Below are positions 41,512-49,394 of a stretch of 64,000 nt of DNA, one piece after another (within the stretch, counting starts at the first letter, position 1; every line of letters begins with the position of its first letter). This DNA comes from Halobacteria archaeon AArc-dxtr1 (GTDB lineage: Archaea; Halobacteriota; Halobacteria; Halobacteriales; Natrialbaceae), in contig JAOPJY010000001.1 in NCBI GenBank assembly GCA_025517425.1, positions 1,164,217 to 1,228,216 of the forward strand, written 5' to 3'. The notes below the pieces were generated by a model, which searched no databases, was not told the origin of the DNA, and saw nothing but the letters and a program-made list of their open reading frames with translations. The translations under genes and the position numbers were made by a program.

Positions 41512-42948
41512 TTAGAACGTCACGACGCCCGCATCGACGGCGAAGAAGATAATGAAGTAAGCGACGAACGCGACTGCGAGCGTCCACTGGCCGAGCGAGA
41601 CGTCCTGACGCTCGCCCATCGCGGCCTTGATCAGCGGGTAGCTGATGATCCCAGCCGCGAGCCCGTTCGCGATCGAAGCCGTAAGCGGCATGACCGTGAT
41701 CGTCAGGCCGCCGGCAACCGCCCAGGCGGGATCCTGCCAGTCGATGTCTGCGACGCCCTGGAGCATGATGATGCCGACGACGACCAGCGCGAGGTAGGTC
41801 GCGTACTGCGGGATCAAGACCATTAGCGGAACGATGAGGAGCGCGAGGAAGAAGAGACCGCCGACGACGAGCGCGGTGAAGCCGGTTCGGCCGCCCTCCT
41901 CGAGTCCGGTCGAAGACTCAATGAACGTCGTGACGGTGGACGTACCCATCGCCGCACCGGCAGTGGTCCCGACTGCGTCGGCCATCAGCGGCTTCTCGAT
42001 CTCGGGCAGGTCACCCTGATCGTCTAAGAAGCCGCCGACCTGGGAGACGCCGATGAGCGTTCCCGCCGTGTCGAAGAAGTCGACGAAGAAGAACGTGAAG
42101 ACGACCAGTGCGAAGACGAGCGGATCGTCCGCAACCATCCCGAATCCGTCGATGAAGCCGGAGATCAGCGGTGTGATATCGTACTGTGCGGAGGCTAGCA
42201 TCGAGACGAGGCCGTCGTTGGTGGCGTCCTGATACGCGTCCTCGGGAACCAGTTCACCAGCCGAAAAGAACCCGGCAAGAGTCAACAACCAGCCCGCGAC
42301 CGCCGTGGTAACGATACCGATGACGATCGACCCCTTGATGCCACGCGCCCAGAGGATAAACGTGAGCGCCAGCCCAACCAGCGAGAGCCCGGCAACCGGA
42401 CTCGTCGCGACGTTACCGAGGTAGACCAGCGTCTCGGGATCGGCGACGACGATCTCCATCTCTTGCAGTCCCAAGAAGAGCAAGAAGACACCGATACCGG
42501 CCCCGACGGCGAACTTGACCGGTTCGGGGAAGAGTTCGATGATGTACTTCCGGGCGCCAACGGCGGTCAACAGGATGAAAATAATCCCCTCAACGAAGAC
42601 CGCGACGAGCGCGACCTCCCAGGGGACGCCGAGCCCGAGAACGACGGTGAAAGCGAAGAAGGCGTTGAGTCCCATCCCGGGTGCGAGTCCGAACGGCCGA
42701 TTCGCGTAGAACGCCATGACGAGGATTGCGACGATCGACGCGAGGATCGTCGTGACAGCGAGCATCTGGAACACCTCCGGTTGCTCGTATCCCTCGATCT
42801 GGATTGCTTCGCTCAAAATAGCCGGATTGACGACGATGATGTATGCCATCGCCAGGAACGTCGTGAGGCCGGCGAGCGATTCGGTCCGAATGTCGGTGTC
42901 GTGTTCGTCGAACCCGAAGTAGGTCGCGACGCGGTCAGTAACCCCCAT
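41512..42948 (-). CDS. NCS2 family purine permease (AzgA/PbuG type)
   Basis: 478-residue nucleobase transporter with about 13 transmembrane helices. Characteristic segments: N-terminal FGFDEHDTDIRTESLAG, AYIIVVNPAIL, LAPGMGLNAFFAFTV, and TTFIESSTGLEEGGRTG. This is the AzgA/PbuG guanine/hypoxanthine subgroup of NCS2. Likely purine uptake by H+ symport. Single gene; the upstream region holds no obvious riboswitch. Confidence 0.9.
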   Translation of the reverse strand: MGVTDRVATYFGFDEHDTDIRTESLAGLTTFLAMAYIIVVNPAILSEAIQIEGYEQPEVFQMLAVTTILASIVAILVMAFYANRPFGLAPGMGLNAFFAFTVVLGLGVPWEVALVAVFVEGIIFILLTAVGARKYIIELFPEPVKFAVGAGIGVFLLFLGLQEMEIVVADPETLVYLGNVATSPVAGLSLVGLALTFILWARGIKGSIVIGIVTTAVAGWLLTLAGFFSAGELVPEDAYQDATNDGLVSMLASAQYDITPLISGFIDGFGMVADDPLVFALVVFTFFFVDFFDTAGTLIGVSQVGGFLDDQGDLPEIEKPLMADAVGTTAGAAMGTSTVTTFIESSTGLEEGGRTGFTALVVGGLFFLALLIVPLMVLIPQYATYLALVVVGIIMLQGVADIDWQDPAWAVAGGLTITVMPLTASIANGLAAGIISYPLIKAAMGERQDVSLGQWTLAVAFVAYFIIFFAVDAGVVTF

Positions 42949-43190
42949 ATTGGACGGTCGAGCATTGAGACACCGGCTGCTTAAGTGTTCCCGTCCATCT
43001 CGACGAAAAGACGTTCACGTTCGTGGATATGGAGTGACGTGATAGCTCGTCACTCGATACCGTGTACCCCGACACGAACTGAGAGTGCTGGGAGCGAACG
43101 CACACCGTGACGCCGCCGTCAGGCGAGATCACGTTGGCTCCACCGCCAAACGGGATCAAGTATTTCACGAACGAGGGCGTATCGCCATCC

Positions 43191-43853
43191 ATGCAATTTG
43201 TTATCGTTGGGTACGGTCGGGTCGGTTCGCGAGCGGCGCAGGTTCTGGCCGAAGAGGGCCACGAGGTGGTCGTCCTCGACGTTGAACCGGACCGGGTCGA
43301 ACGCGCCGACGCGGACGGCTTCGAGACGGTGACCGGCGATGGAGCCGACGAGGACGCGCTGCTCGAGGCCGGCATCGAAACTGCCGACGCGATCGGAGCG
43401 TTCACGCCGGATCTGAACGTCAACTTCGCGGCCTGTATGGTCGGCAGCCACCACGGCTGTCGGACCGTTCTTCGGATCGACGAGGACTACCGGCAGGAAA
43501 TCTACGAAAAGTACGCCGCAGACGTCGACGAGATCGTCTACCCAGAACGCCTGGGTGCAGCAGGCGCCAAAACAGCCTTGCTCGGGGGCGACTTCAACGT
43601 GGTCGCCGACCTCGCGGCGAATCTCCAGCTCACGGTCGTCGAGATTGGGGATGGATCGCCGGCGATCGGGAAGCGAATCAGCGAGGTTGAGCTTCCCGCT
43701 GGCGCTCGAATCTACGCCCACGGGCGGGCGAAAGAGGCACTGACGATTCCGCTTCCGGGAACCCAGCTCGAAAGCGGAGACGAGGTTGCCGTCATCACCG
43801 AAACCGACCACGCCGACGCGGTTCGCTCACAGTTCGTCTCGACGAGCGTATGA
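43191..43853 (+). CDS. TrkA-like RCK potassium channel regulator
   Basis: 220 residues: an N-terminal Rossmann RCK domain (MQFVIVGYGRVGSRAAQVL, nucleotide motif GYGRVG, VLDVEPDRVERA) and a C-terminal TrkA_C domain (SPAIGKRISEVELPAGARIYA). It is a cytosolic regulatory subunit that gates a Trk/Ktr potassium transporter by NAD(H), ATP or c-di-AMP. No membrane subunit is adjacent. Start at 43191 so that the Rossmann motif is N-terminal. Confidence 0.9.
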   Translation: MQFVIVGYGRVGSRAAQVLAEEGHEVVVLDVEPDRVERADADGFETVTGDGADEDALLEAGIETADAIGAFTPDLNVNFAACMVGSHHGCRTVLRIDEDYRQEIYEKYAADVDEIVYPERLGAAGAKTALLGGDFNVVADLAANLQLTVVEIGDGSPAIGKRISEVELPAGARIYAHGRAKEALTIPLPGTQLESGDEVAVITETDHADAVRSQFVSTSV

Positions 43854-44011
43854 AACCTCTCGAGGGCACGGCTTGTCGGCTCGTCGCGTGGAATCGGGGA
43901 AAGAGGGGGATGGGGAGCAAACTGCTAGGCGCGCCAACGGAAAGGATGGGGGAATGAAACCGTCGGTGAACGCGCCTGGTTCTACCAAGCCGGCGGAATC
44001 GTATAAAGGTA

Positions 44012-44042
44012 CGTCAGACAATCGCACGACGGAAGTCTGACG
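44012..44042. repeat. 8-bp inverted repeat in TrkA-methyltransferase intergenic region
   Basis: CGTCAGAC (44012-44019) and GTCTGACG (44035-44042) are exact inverted repeats with a 15-bp spacer, next to a TATA-like GTATAAAG (44001-44008). This may be a hairpin terminator between convergent genes or a regulatory site for a small transcript. No gene is seen in 43854-44066. Confidence 0.4.
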
Positions 44043-44066
44043 GGGAACACAACCGATGCGGAGTGG

Positions 44067-45113
44067 TCAGCGATCGACCCGGAAGACGAGTACGTTCTGG
44101 TGAACCATCGACGGAACGAACGAGAAGGGGTAGCCGTAGACGTGGAGGTCCTTGGTCGGATCGTACCAGACAAGATTCGCGGCAAGGGTCACCGGTGCCC
44201 CAGCCTCGATTTCCCGGGCGAGATCAGCCGAGAGGAACTCGTAGGACTGCTCGCGGTACATGTCCCCGATGAAGACGACCAGGTGAGCGTCGTCGGTCAA
44301 CGCTCGGGTGAAGCGAGCGAACTTCTCGCCCATATCGGCGAGCCACTCGGCTTTCGTCTGTAACCCCGACCGAGAGTCGGTCGAGTCGGCAGCCGACGAT
44401 TCGTCGTCGGGCACCGCCTCGAACGAGCCGAGTTTGCTCGCCCGCGTCGCGCGCTCGTTTCGGGTCTGCTCGAGTTCGTCCATGTGCCAGTAGGGCACGT
44501 CCGTCAGGAGCAGGTCGACCGACTCGTCGGGCACGTCCGCGACGAGAGCTGCACAGTCTCCGTGACGAATGTCCTGTGCGGCAAGCGGGGACTGACCGCG
44601 GTCTCGGCGCGCGGCGTTTTCGCGCTCGAGGACGTCCCGGTAGCGGTCGATCCATCGTTCGGTTTGCTCGAAGCCGATCGCCTCGCGCAGGCCGGTCCCC
44701 TCGTGTTCACAGAGGCTCGCACCCAGAAGCGTGCCGCCGACGCCGGCGAAGGGATCGAGGACGGTATCGCCCGCCTTCGAGAAGCGCTCGATGAGATCGG
44801 CACAGAGTCGCGGTGGCTTCTGGCCGCCGTGTTCGCTTCGCAGCTCGTGTTGGAGATCCGGCGGGTAGCGTTCGGCGATCACGGACTTGGTAGCGTACTT
44901 CCACTCCCGGCCGGTGAGGTCGTTCACTCGGTTGCGTTCGTCGTAGATCCCGCGACCCTCGCGGTAGGTCTGGTAATCGGCCAGCTCGTCGGTGTCGACC
45001 ACCTCGCCGTCCTCAACCGGGAGGGAGTCCTCGCGGGCGCGCTCCGCGTCGAACCCACCGTCGTCGTCGGTCACGAGACGGCTCTGGCGGTGTCGCGGCT
45101 CCTCGTCGGCCAT
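44067..45113 (-). CDS. DNA methyltransferase (N4/N6 class, orphan)
   Basis: 348-residue SAM-dependent methylase. The SAM motif is LDPFAGVGGTLLGA; the catalytic motif reads TDVPYW where most N4/N6 enzymes have (D/S/T)-P-P-(Y/F), so the first Pro is Val. The N-terminus has the typical GREWKYATKSVIAERYPPDL region. No restriction endonuclease is adjacent, so it is an orphan methylase. It is divergent from the GST-like gene. Confidence 0.82.
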   Translation of the reverse strand: MADEEPRHRQSRLVTDDDGGFDAERAREDSLPVEDGEVVDTDELADYQTYREGRGIYDERNRVNDLTGREWKYATKSVIAERYPPDLQHELRSEHGGQKPPRLCADLIERFSKAGDTVLDPFAGVGGTLLGASLCEHEGTGLREAIGFEQTERWIDRYRDVLERENAARRDRGQSPLAAQDIRHGDCAALVADVPDESVDLLLTDVPYWHMDELEQTRNERATRASKLGSFEAVPDDESSAADSTDSRSGLQTKAEWLADMGEKFARFTRALTDDAHLVVFIGDMYREQSYEFLSADLAREIEAGAPVTLAANLVWYDPTKDLHVYGYPFSFVPSMVHQNVLVFRVDR

Positions 45114-45247
45114 ACCGTCGCGTTCGGTCGCCGCACTATAAAGGTCGTGGACGGCAGTGTGCCGCGGTGGAGGTACCCCATTCAGTCGCCCGGGGCGGTA
45201 ACACCGGTGTCAACTGTCGTTTTGTACCTCTGGTGCGTAGCCGAGGT

Positions 45248-46288
45248 ATGAACATGCTCGTCGACGGCGAGTGGCGAACCGACGCGTTCGAGACGACCGG
45301 CGAAGACGGCTCCTTCGAGCGCCAGACGACACCGTTCCGAGACGAGATCCGCGACGAGCCGGATGCACGATTCCAGCCCGAGGCCGATCGGTACCACCTC
45401 TACGTCTCGTACGCGTGCCCGTGGGCCCACCGGACGCTGATCGTCCGCGCGTTAAAGGGCCTCGAGGACGCGATTTCGGTCTCGGTCGTCGACCCATATC
45501 GTGGCGAGGACGGCTGGCAGTTCACGCCTGAGAAGGAGGGCTGTACCCGTGATCACGTCCAGGACGCCGACTACCTCCGCGAGTTGTACGTGCGCGCCGA
45601 CCCGGACGCAACCTGTCGGGTGACGGTGCCAGTCCTCTGGGACACCAAAGAGGAGACGATCGTCAACAACGAGTCCAAGGAGATCATGCGGATGCTCGAT
45701 ACCGAGTTCGACGACGTGGCGGCTCGCGACGTCGACCTCTACCCGGAGGGATACCGCGAGGAGATCGATCGGGTGATGGACGAGATCTACGAGCCGATCA
45801 ACAACGGCGTCTATCGCGCCGGGTTCGCGACGAAACAGGAACCCTACGACGAGGCGGTCGACGAACTCTTCGAAGCGTTAGCTCACTGGGACGAGGTGCT
45901 CACCGACCAGCGCTACCTCGCGGGAGAGAAACTGACCGAGGCGGACATCGCGATGTTCACCACGCTGGTCCGATTCGATCAGGTGTACCACACCCACTTC
46001 ATGTGCAACGTCCAGTTCATCCGAGAGTACGAACACCTCTGGCCGTACCTCCGTGATCTCTACCAGACAGGCGCTGGGAGTGGGTCGGCGGATCCGAGCC
46101 ACGGGAGCGTCGCCGAGACCGTGAACATGGACCACATCAAAGAACACTACTACACCACCCACCCGGACGTCACGCCGCACGGAATCGTGGCACGTGGACC
46201 GGATCTGGACTTCGAGGCGTCCCACGATCGCGACGAGCTTCCGGGAGACCCACCGGCCGCGCTCACACCGGTTGGGAGCGCCGATTGA
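45248..46288 (+). CDS. Glutathionyl-hydroquinone reductase-like (Xi-class GST) protein
   Basis: 346 residues. The thioredoxin-like domain carries CPWAHRTLIVRALKGL, the Cys active site of YqjG/EcmE-type enzymes; the C-terminal helical domain has the EKLTEADIAMFTTLVRFD segment and the YTTHPDVTPHGIVARGP ending. These enzymes reduce glutathionylated quinones. Haloarchaea lack glutathione, so a gamma-glutamylcysteine conjugate is more likely here. Start at 45248. Confidence 0.88.
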   Translation: MNMLVDGEWRTDAFETTGEDGSFERQTTPFRDEIRDEPDARFQPEADRYHLYVSYACPWAHRTLIVRALKGLEDAISVSVVDPYRGEDGWQFTPEKEGCTRDHVQDADYLRELYVRADPDATCRVTVPVLWDTKEETIVNNESKEIMRMLDTEFDDVAARDVDLYPEGYREEIDRVMDEIYEPINNGVYRAGFATKQEPYDEAVDELFEALAHWDEVLTDQRYLAGEKLTEADIAMFTTLVRFDQVYHTHFMCNVQFIREYEHLWPYLRDLYQTGAGSGSADPSHGSVAETVNMDHIKEHYYTTHPDVTPHGIVARGPDLDFEASHDRDELPGDPPAALTPVGSAD

Positions 46289-46348
46289 TGGTAGTAGTGA
46301 TTACCAGCAGCGGTGGAATTAATATCCTACCACTCACAGGTCGATGTA

Positions 46349-47008
46349 ATGGAGCAGGGGGATCGAGATCGTGGACCGATCGGCGACCAGTTGGCCGATC
46401 TGAAGGGTGACGGTTGTAATCTGCTGGTAACCGGTAACGTCACACAGGACGTGACCTACCACGCGACCCGAACGCTGTTCGGTGCGAGCCAAGAGGGACG
46501 GGACCGCATTCTCGCCTGCACGGATCTCGAACCCGGAGCAAATCACTATCTCCGAACTGGATTCGACGCAGATCCGTCCGTCGTCTCTGCCAATAGCCTC
46601 CACCGAAGCGTGACCGTGACCGATCCCACACAGCCCGGAACGCCCCCCGACCGAGCCCTCCGACCGTTTCGAGCGCGAGTGTGTGGAAGGGTCGCCGACG
46701 CGGTCGAGGCGCGGGAGTCTGTCGGTGCTGGTCAATTGCGCCTCGGCGTATTGACACTGCGACCGATCGTGGAGCGATTCGAGCGAGACGAGGGCCGGAG
46801 GTTTCTACGCGTTCTCACCACGCTGGTAGACGGCGCGAGCGGAATCGGCCACTATCACCTGCCGGTTGCCGACGACGATGCGCTGGTCGAAACCTACGAC
46901 GACCTCTTCGACGCACGGATCGAACTCCGAAATCGTGAGGGCGCGCTCCCGGAGCACCGCTGGTACCTCCCGGAGACGAACCAACCGACCGACTGGTGGC
47001 CCCTGTAA
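46349..47008 (+). CDS. DUF7504 family protein (degenerate KaiC/RecA-like)
   Basis: 219 residues. It looks like a RecA/KaiC-type core: a P-loop-like start GCNLLVTGNVTQDV without the GK(S/T), later LRLGVLTLRPIVERF, and a Walker-B-like hydrophobic segment FLRVLTTLVDG. Missing Lys and Ser/Thr argue against ATP hydrolysis. It sits 1 bp before the CHAT protease gene. Start at 46349 (MEQGDRDRG), upstream in-frame sequence being unconvincing. Confidence 0.65.
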   Translation: MEQGDRDRGPIGDQLADLKGDGCNLLVTGNVTQDVTYHATRTLFGASQEGRDRILACTDLEPGANHYLRTGFDADPSVVSANSLHRSVTVTDPTQPGTPPDRALRPFRARVCGRVADAVEARESVGAGQLRLGVLTLRPIVERFERDEGRRFLRVLTTLVDGASGIGHYHLPVADDDALVETYDDLFDARIELRNREGALPEHRWYLPETNQPTDWWPL

Positions 47009-47009
47009 G

Positions 47010-49097
47010 ATGGCCTCCGAGATCCGCCGTCCCGAGATCGACGACACGGGAGATTGCCAGATCGAAGTCCGAGATCCGGTCGAACGCTCCTCGTTGGGGT
47101 TTTCGTTCCCGGAACCGGTCGCGATCGAACCCATCGAGACGGACGACTTCCATTTCCCCGTCGAGACGGCCGTCCGGTTCGCAGCATCAGCGATCGAGTG
47201 TGAGACGATCAGAGACGTCCACGTCTGGACGGGAGACGGCGAGTTCGTCGCCGAGTCGACCAACGGCGAGGCGCTCATGCTTCCAGCCGAGGAGTACCTC
47301 ATCGACGTCGCAGGATCGATCAAATGCAACTTTCGGGTGACGGCCCCACTGCAGGTGCTCTCTGACGGGGAGCGAACCTCGATCGGCTTTGAGCGGGAGA
47401 CGACCGTCGAGCTTGGAATCCGATCGCTTCACGAGCGCCCGCGAGGAGCGATTACGGTCAGCGAGAGTCCCTACTCGTTGCTGGAGGCACTCTCGTATCT
47501 GGGCGACTCGCTACAGACGCTCTCACCAGATCGCTCGTTTCCGACGCTCCGGGGCCACCCCCCGCGATTCGAGCGCGGGGACTCCCTCGAGATTCCCGAC
47601 GGGCTCTCGAAGCCCGACACCGGGATCCAGCTGCAGCTCCCGCCGTCGCGGCGCTACCTCTATCCGGCGACGACGCTCGCGTACTACCTCGGCGCCGAGA
47701 TCGTTCCGGGGCGAGAGCCGCGGCTGGTCGCCGACCGGCAGAGCCACGATCTGGGCAGCGACGAGATTTCGTACGACCGTGCGGTGTCGCGAATCCTCCA
47801 GCACGTCTTCTTCTTGGACTGTCTGACCCGAACCGAGGGGATGGTCAAGGCGCCGTTACACGAGCGCTCGACGTTCGAACGCCGGTTGGCAGAGACCGAT
47901 CTCGGCCCGGACGCGGTCGACTTCGCAGCGCTGTACGAGGCGCCGATCGACGAGCGCGTCGCGCGCTACCTCGAGATTCCCTTCGAGGCCGTCGTCGACG
48001 ACCTCCCCGAGTGGCGTCTCACTGCGGACGTCCAGCCCGACCCCGAGTACCTCGAATCACTGCCCTACCTCGCCGCAGATCTCGCGATCGTCCGCTGTCG
48101 CGATCCGACCCCGGTCGACGACCTGCCGGAGACGCCAGAACCCGTTCGGGACTTCTTCCGCGACGGGACGCTCGAGGAGACAGACATCTCGTTCGTCGAC
48201 CTCCCGAAGGCCTGGTCGGTCGAGCAGACGTTCGTCGGCGACGCGAACCCGATCGCTGCGTCGAAGGCTACGCTGGAATCGTTCCGCAGCAAGTTCGACC
48301 GAACCGCCACGCGGTCTGACGACGTCACGGTAACCGTGATCGTTAACGACGACCGCATGGGAAAAGAGCGCGAGGCGGTCCGAGAGCGCTACCGCGCGCT
48401 CGAAGAGCAGGGTGCGACGGTGACCGTCGCGACGGACGCCAGCGTCGACCGCATCGCCGACATCCTCGGCGGAGACGACGACTTCATCCACTACATCGGC
48501 CACGTCGACCGGGAGGGGCTGGAGTGCCCCGACGGCCACTTCGACACCACGGAAAACGGCCCCTACGGCGTCGATGCCTTCATCCTGAACGGCTGCCAGT
48601 CCTACGCGCAAGGTGAGGGACTGGTCCGGGGTGGCTGCGTCGCCGGCGTCGTCACCACCTCGAAGGTGCTCAACGAGCCCGCCGTCGAAATCGGCGCCAC
48701 CTTCGCCCGCCTGCTCACCGACGGCTTCACGATGGCGGCTGCAACCGACGTCGCCAGCCGCCAGCGGCTGGTCGGCAACCAGTACCTCGTCATCGGCGAG
48801 GGTAGCTTTCGGGTTGCCGAGCGGGAGAACGGGACGCCGACAATGTGCCAGCTCGAGGATCGTGAGGACGGATCCTGGGATCTAACGATGAAGACCTACC
48901 CTGCATCAGACATGGACATGGGGACATTGATAACACCACATATCCCCGGAGTTAATGAAAGATATCTAACATCAGGAACTATTGATACACTACATGTTAA
49001 AAGAGAGGAATTGCGTGCGTTTTTAGAACCGACCTCATTCCCAGTGGAACATTGCGGCGATCTAGTGTGGAGTAATGAACTAATCACACAGATATAG
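47010..49097 (+). CDS. CHAT-domain (caspase-like) protease
   Basis: 695-residue protein with an N-terminal beta-rich region (residues ~1-180), a middle domain and a C-terminal CHAT domain. The catalytic dyad is seen as His498 in HYIGHVDREG and Cys529 in LNGCQSY, both at expected spacing. CHAT proteases (caspase HetF-associated) include Craspase and gasdermin activators. Starts 1 bp after DUF7504, so the two are one operon. The last ~65 residues are encoded by AT-rich DNA (from ~48890) unlike the preceding GC-rich part. Confidence 0.82.
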   Translation: MASEIRRPEIDDTGDCQIEVRDPVERSSLGFSFPEPVAIEPIETDDFHFPVETAVRFAASAIECETIRDVHVWTGDGEFVAESTNGEALMLPAEEYLIDVAGSIKCNFRVTAPLQVLSDGERTSIGFERETTVELGIRSLHERPRGAITVSESPYSLLEALSYLGDSLQTLSPDRSFPTLRGHPPRFERGDSLEIPDGLSKPDTGIQLQLPPSRRYLYPATTLAYYLGAEIVPGREPRLVADRQSHDLGSDEISYDRAVSRILQHVFFLDCLTRTEGMVKAPLHERSTFERRLAETDLGPDAVDFAALYEAPIDERVARYLEIPFEAVVDDLPEWRLTADVQPDPEYLESLPYLAADLAIVRCRDPTPVDDLPETPEPVRDFFRDGTLEETDISFVDLPKAWSVEQTFVGDANPIAASKATLESFRSKFDRTATRSDDVTVTVIVNDDRMGKEREAVRERYRALEEQGATVTVATDASVDRIADILGGDDDFIHYIGHVDREGLECPDGHFDTTENGPYGVDAFILNGCQSYAQGEGLVRGGCVAGVVTTSKVLNEPAVEIGATFARLLTDGFTMAAATDVASRQRLVGNQYLVIGEGSFRVAERENGTPTMCQLEDREDGSWDLTMKTYPASDMDMGTLITPHIPGVNERYLTSGTIDTLHVKREELRAFLEPTSFPVEHCGDLVWSNELITQI

Positions 49098-49100
49098 CCG

Positions 49101-49247
49101 TTAGGGACCAGGATACGAGGAGGAAGTCGCCGCCACAGAACCAACCTGTGACAGCGCCAGCATCACAGCGAACACGGCGCCAATCATGCGCGGGTTGTTT
49201 TTGAGGTACGAGACGATTCGACCGTCGGAGTTGTCCTGAGTGGACAT
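49101..49247 (-). CDS. DUF7503 family small membrane protein
   Basis: 48 residues: MSTQDNSDGRIVSYLKNNPR, then a hydrophobic helix MIGAVFAVMLALSQVGSVA and a short tail ending SSSYPGP. The NPRMIG-type start and the single helix match the haloarchaeal DUF7503 peptide family that I associate with DUF7504/CHAT genes. It is convergent with the CHAT gene, their stop codons only 3 bp apart. The AT-rich upstream region (49248-49394) can serve as its promoter. Confidence 0.7.
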   Translation of the reverse strand: MSTQDNSDGRIVSYLKNNPRMIGAVFAVMLALSQVGSVAATSSSYPGP

Positions 49248-49394
49248 ACGACAACCGAGGGCCGGGGATTATATTATATTATTTTAATACTTCGTAGTAG
49301 AATAATAAACAAGTAATTGTAAATGTGTGTGTAGGAATACCATTCAGGCAATATCAGCGGATCCCGAATCGAAGTCTCCAGGGCGGCAGTCGGG

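Noticed and set aside
42949-43190. Possible purine riboswitch upstream of the NCS2 permease
   Set aside because: I could not find paired helices with the conserved purine-aptamer core in this 242-bp gap.
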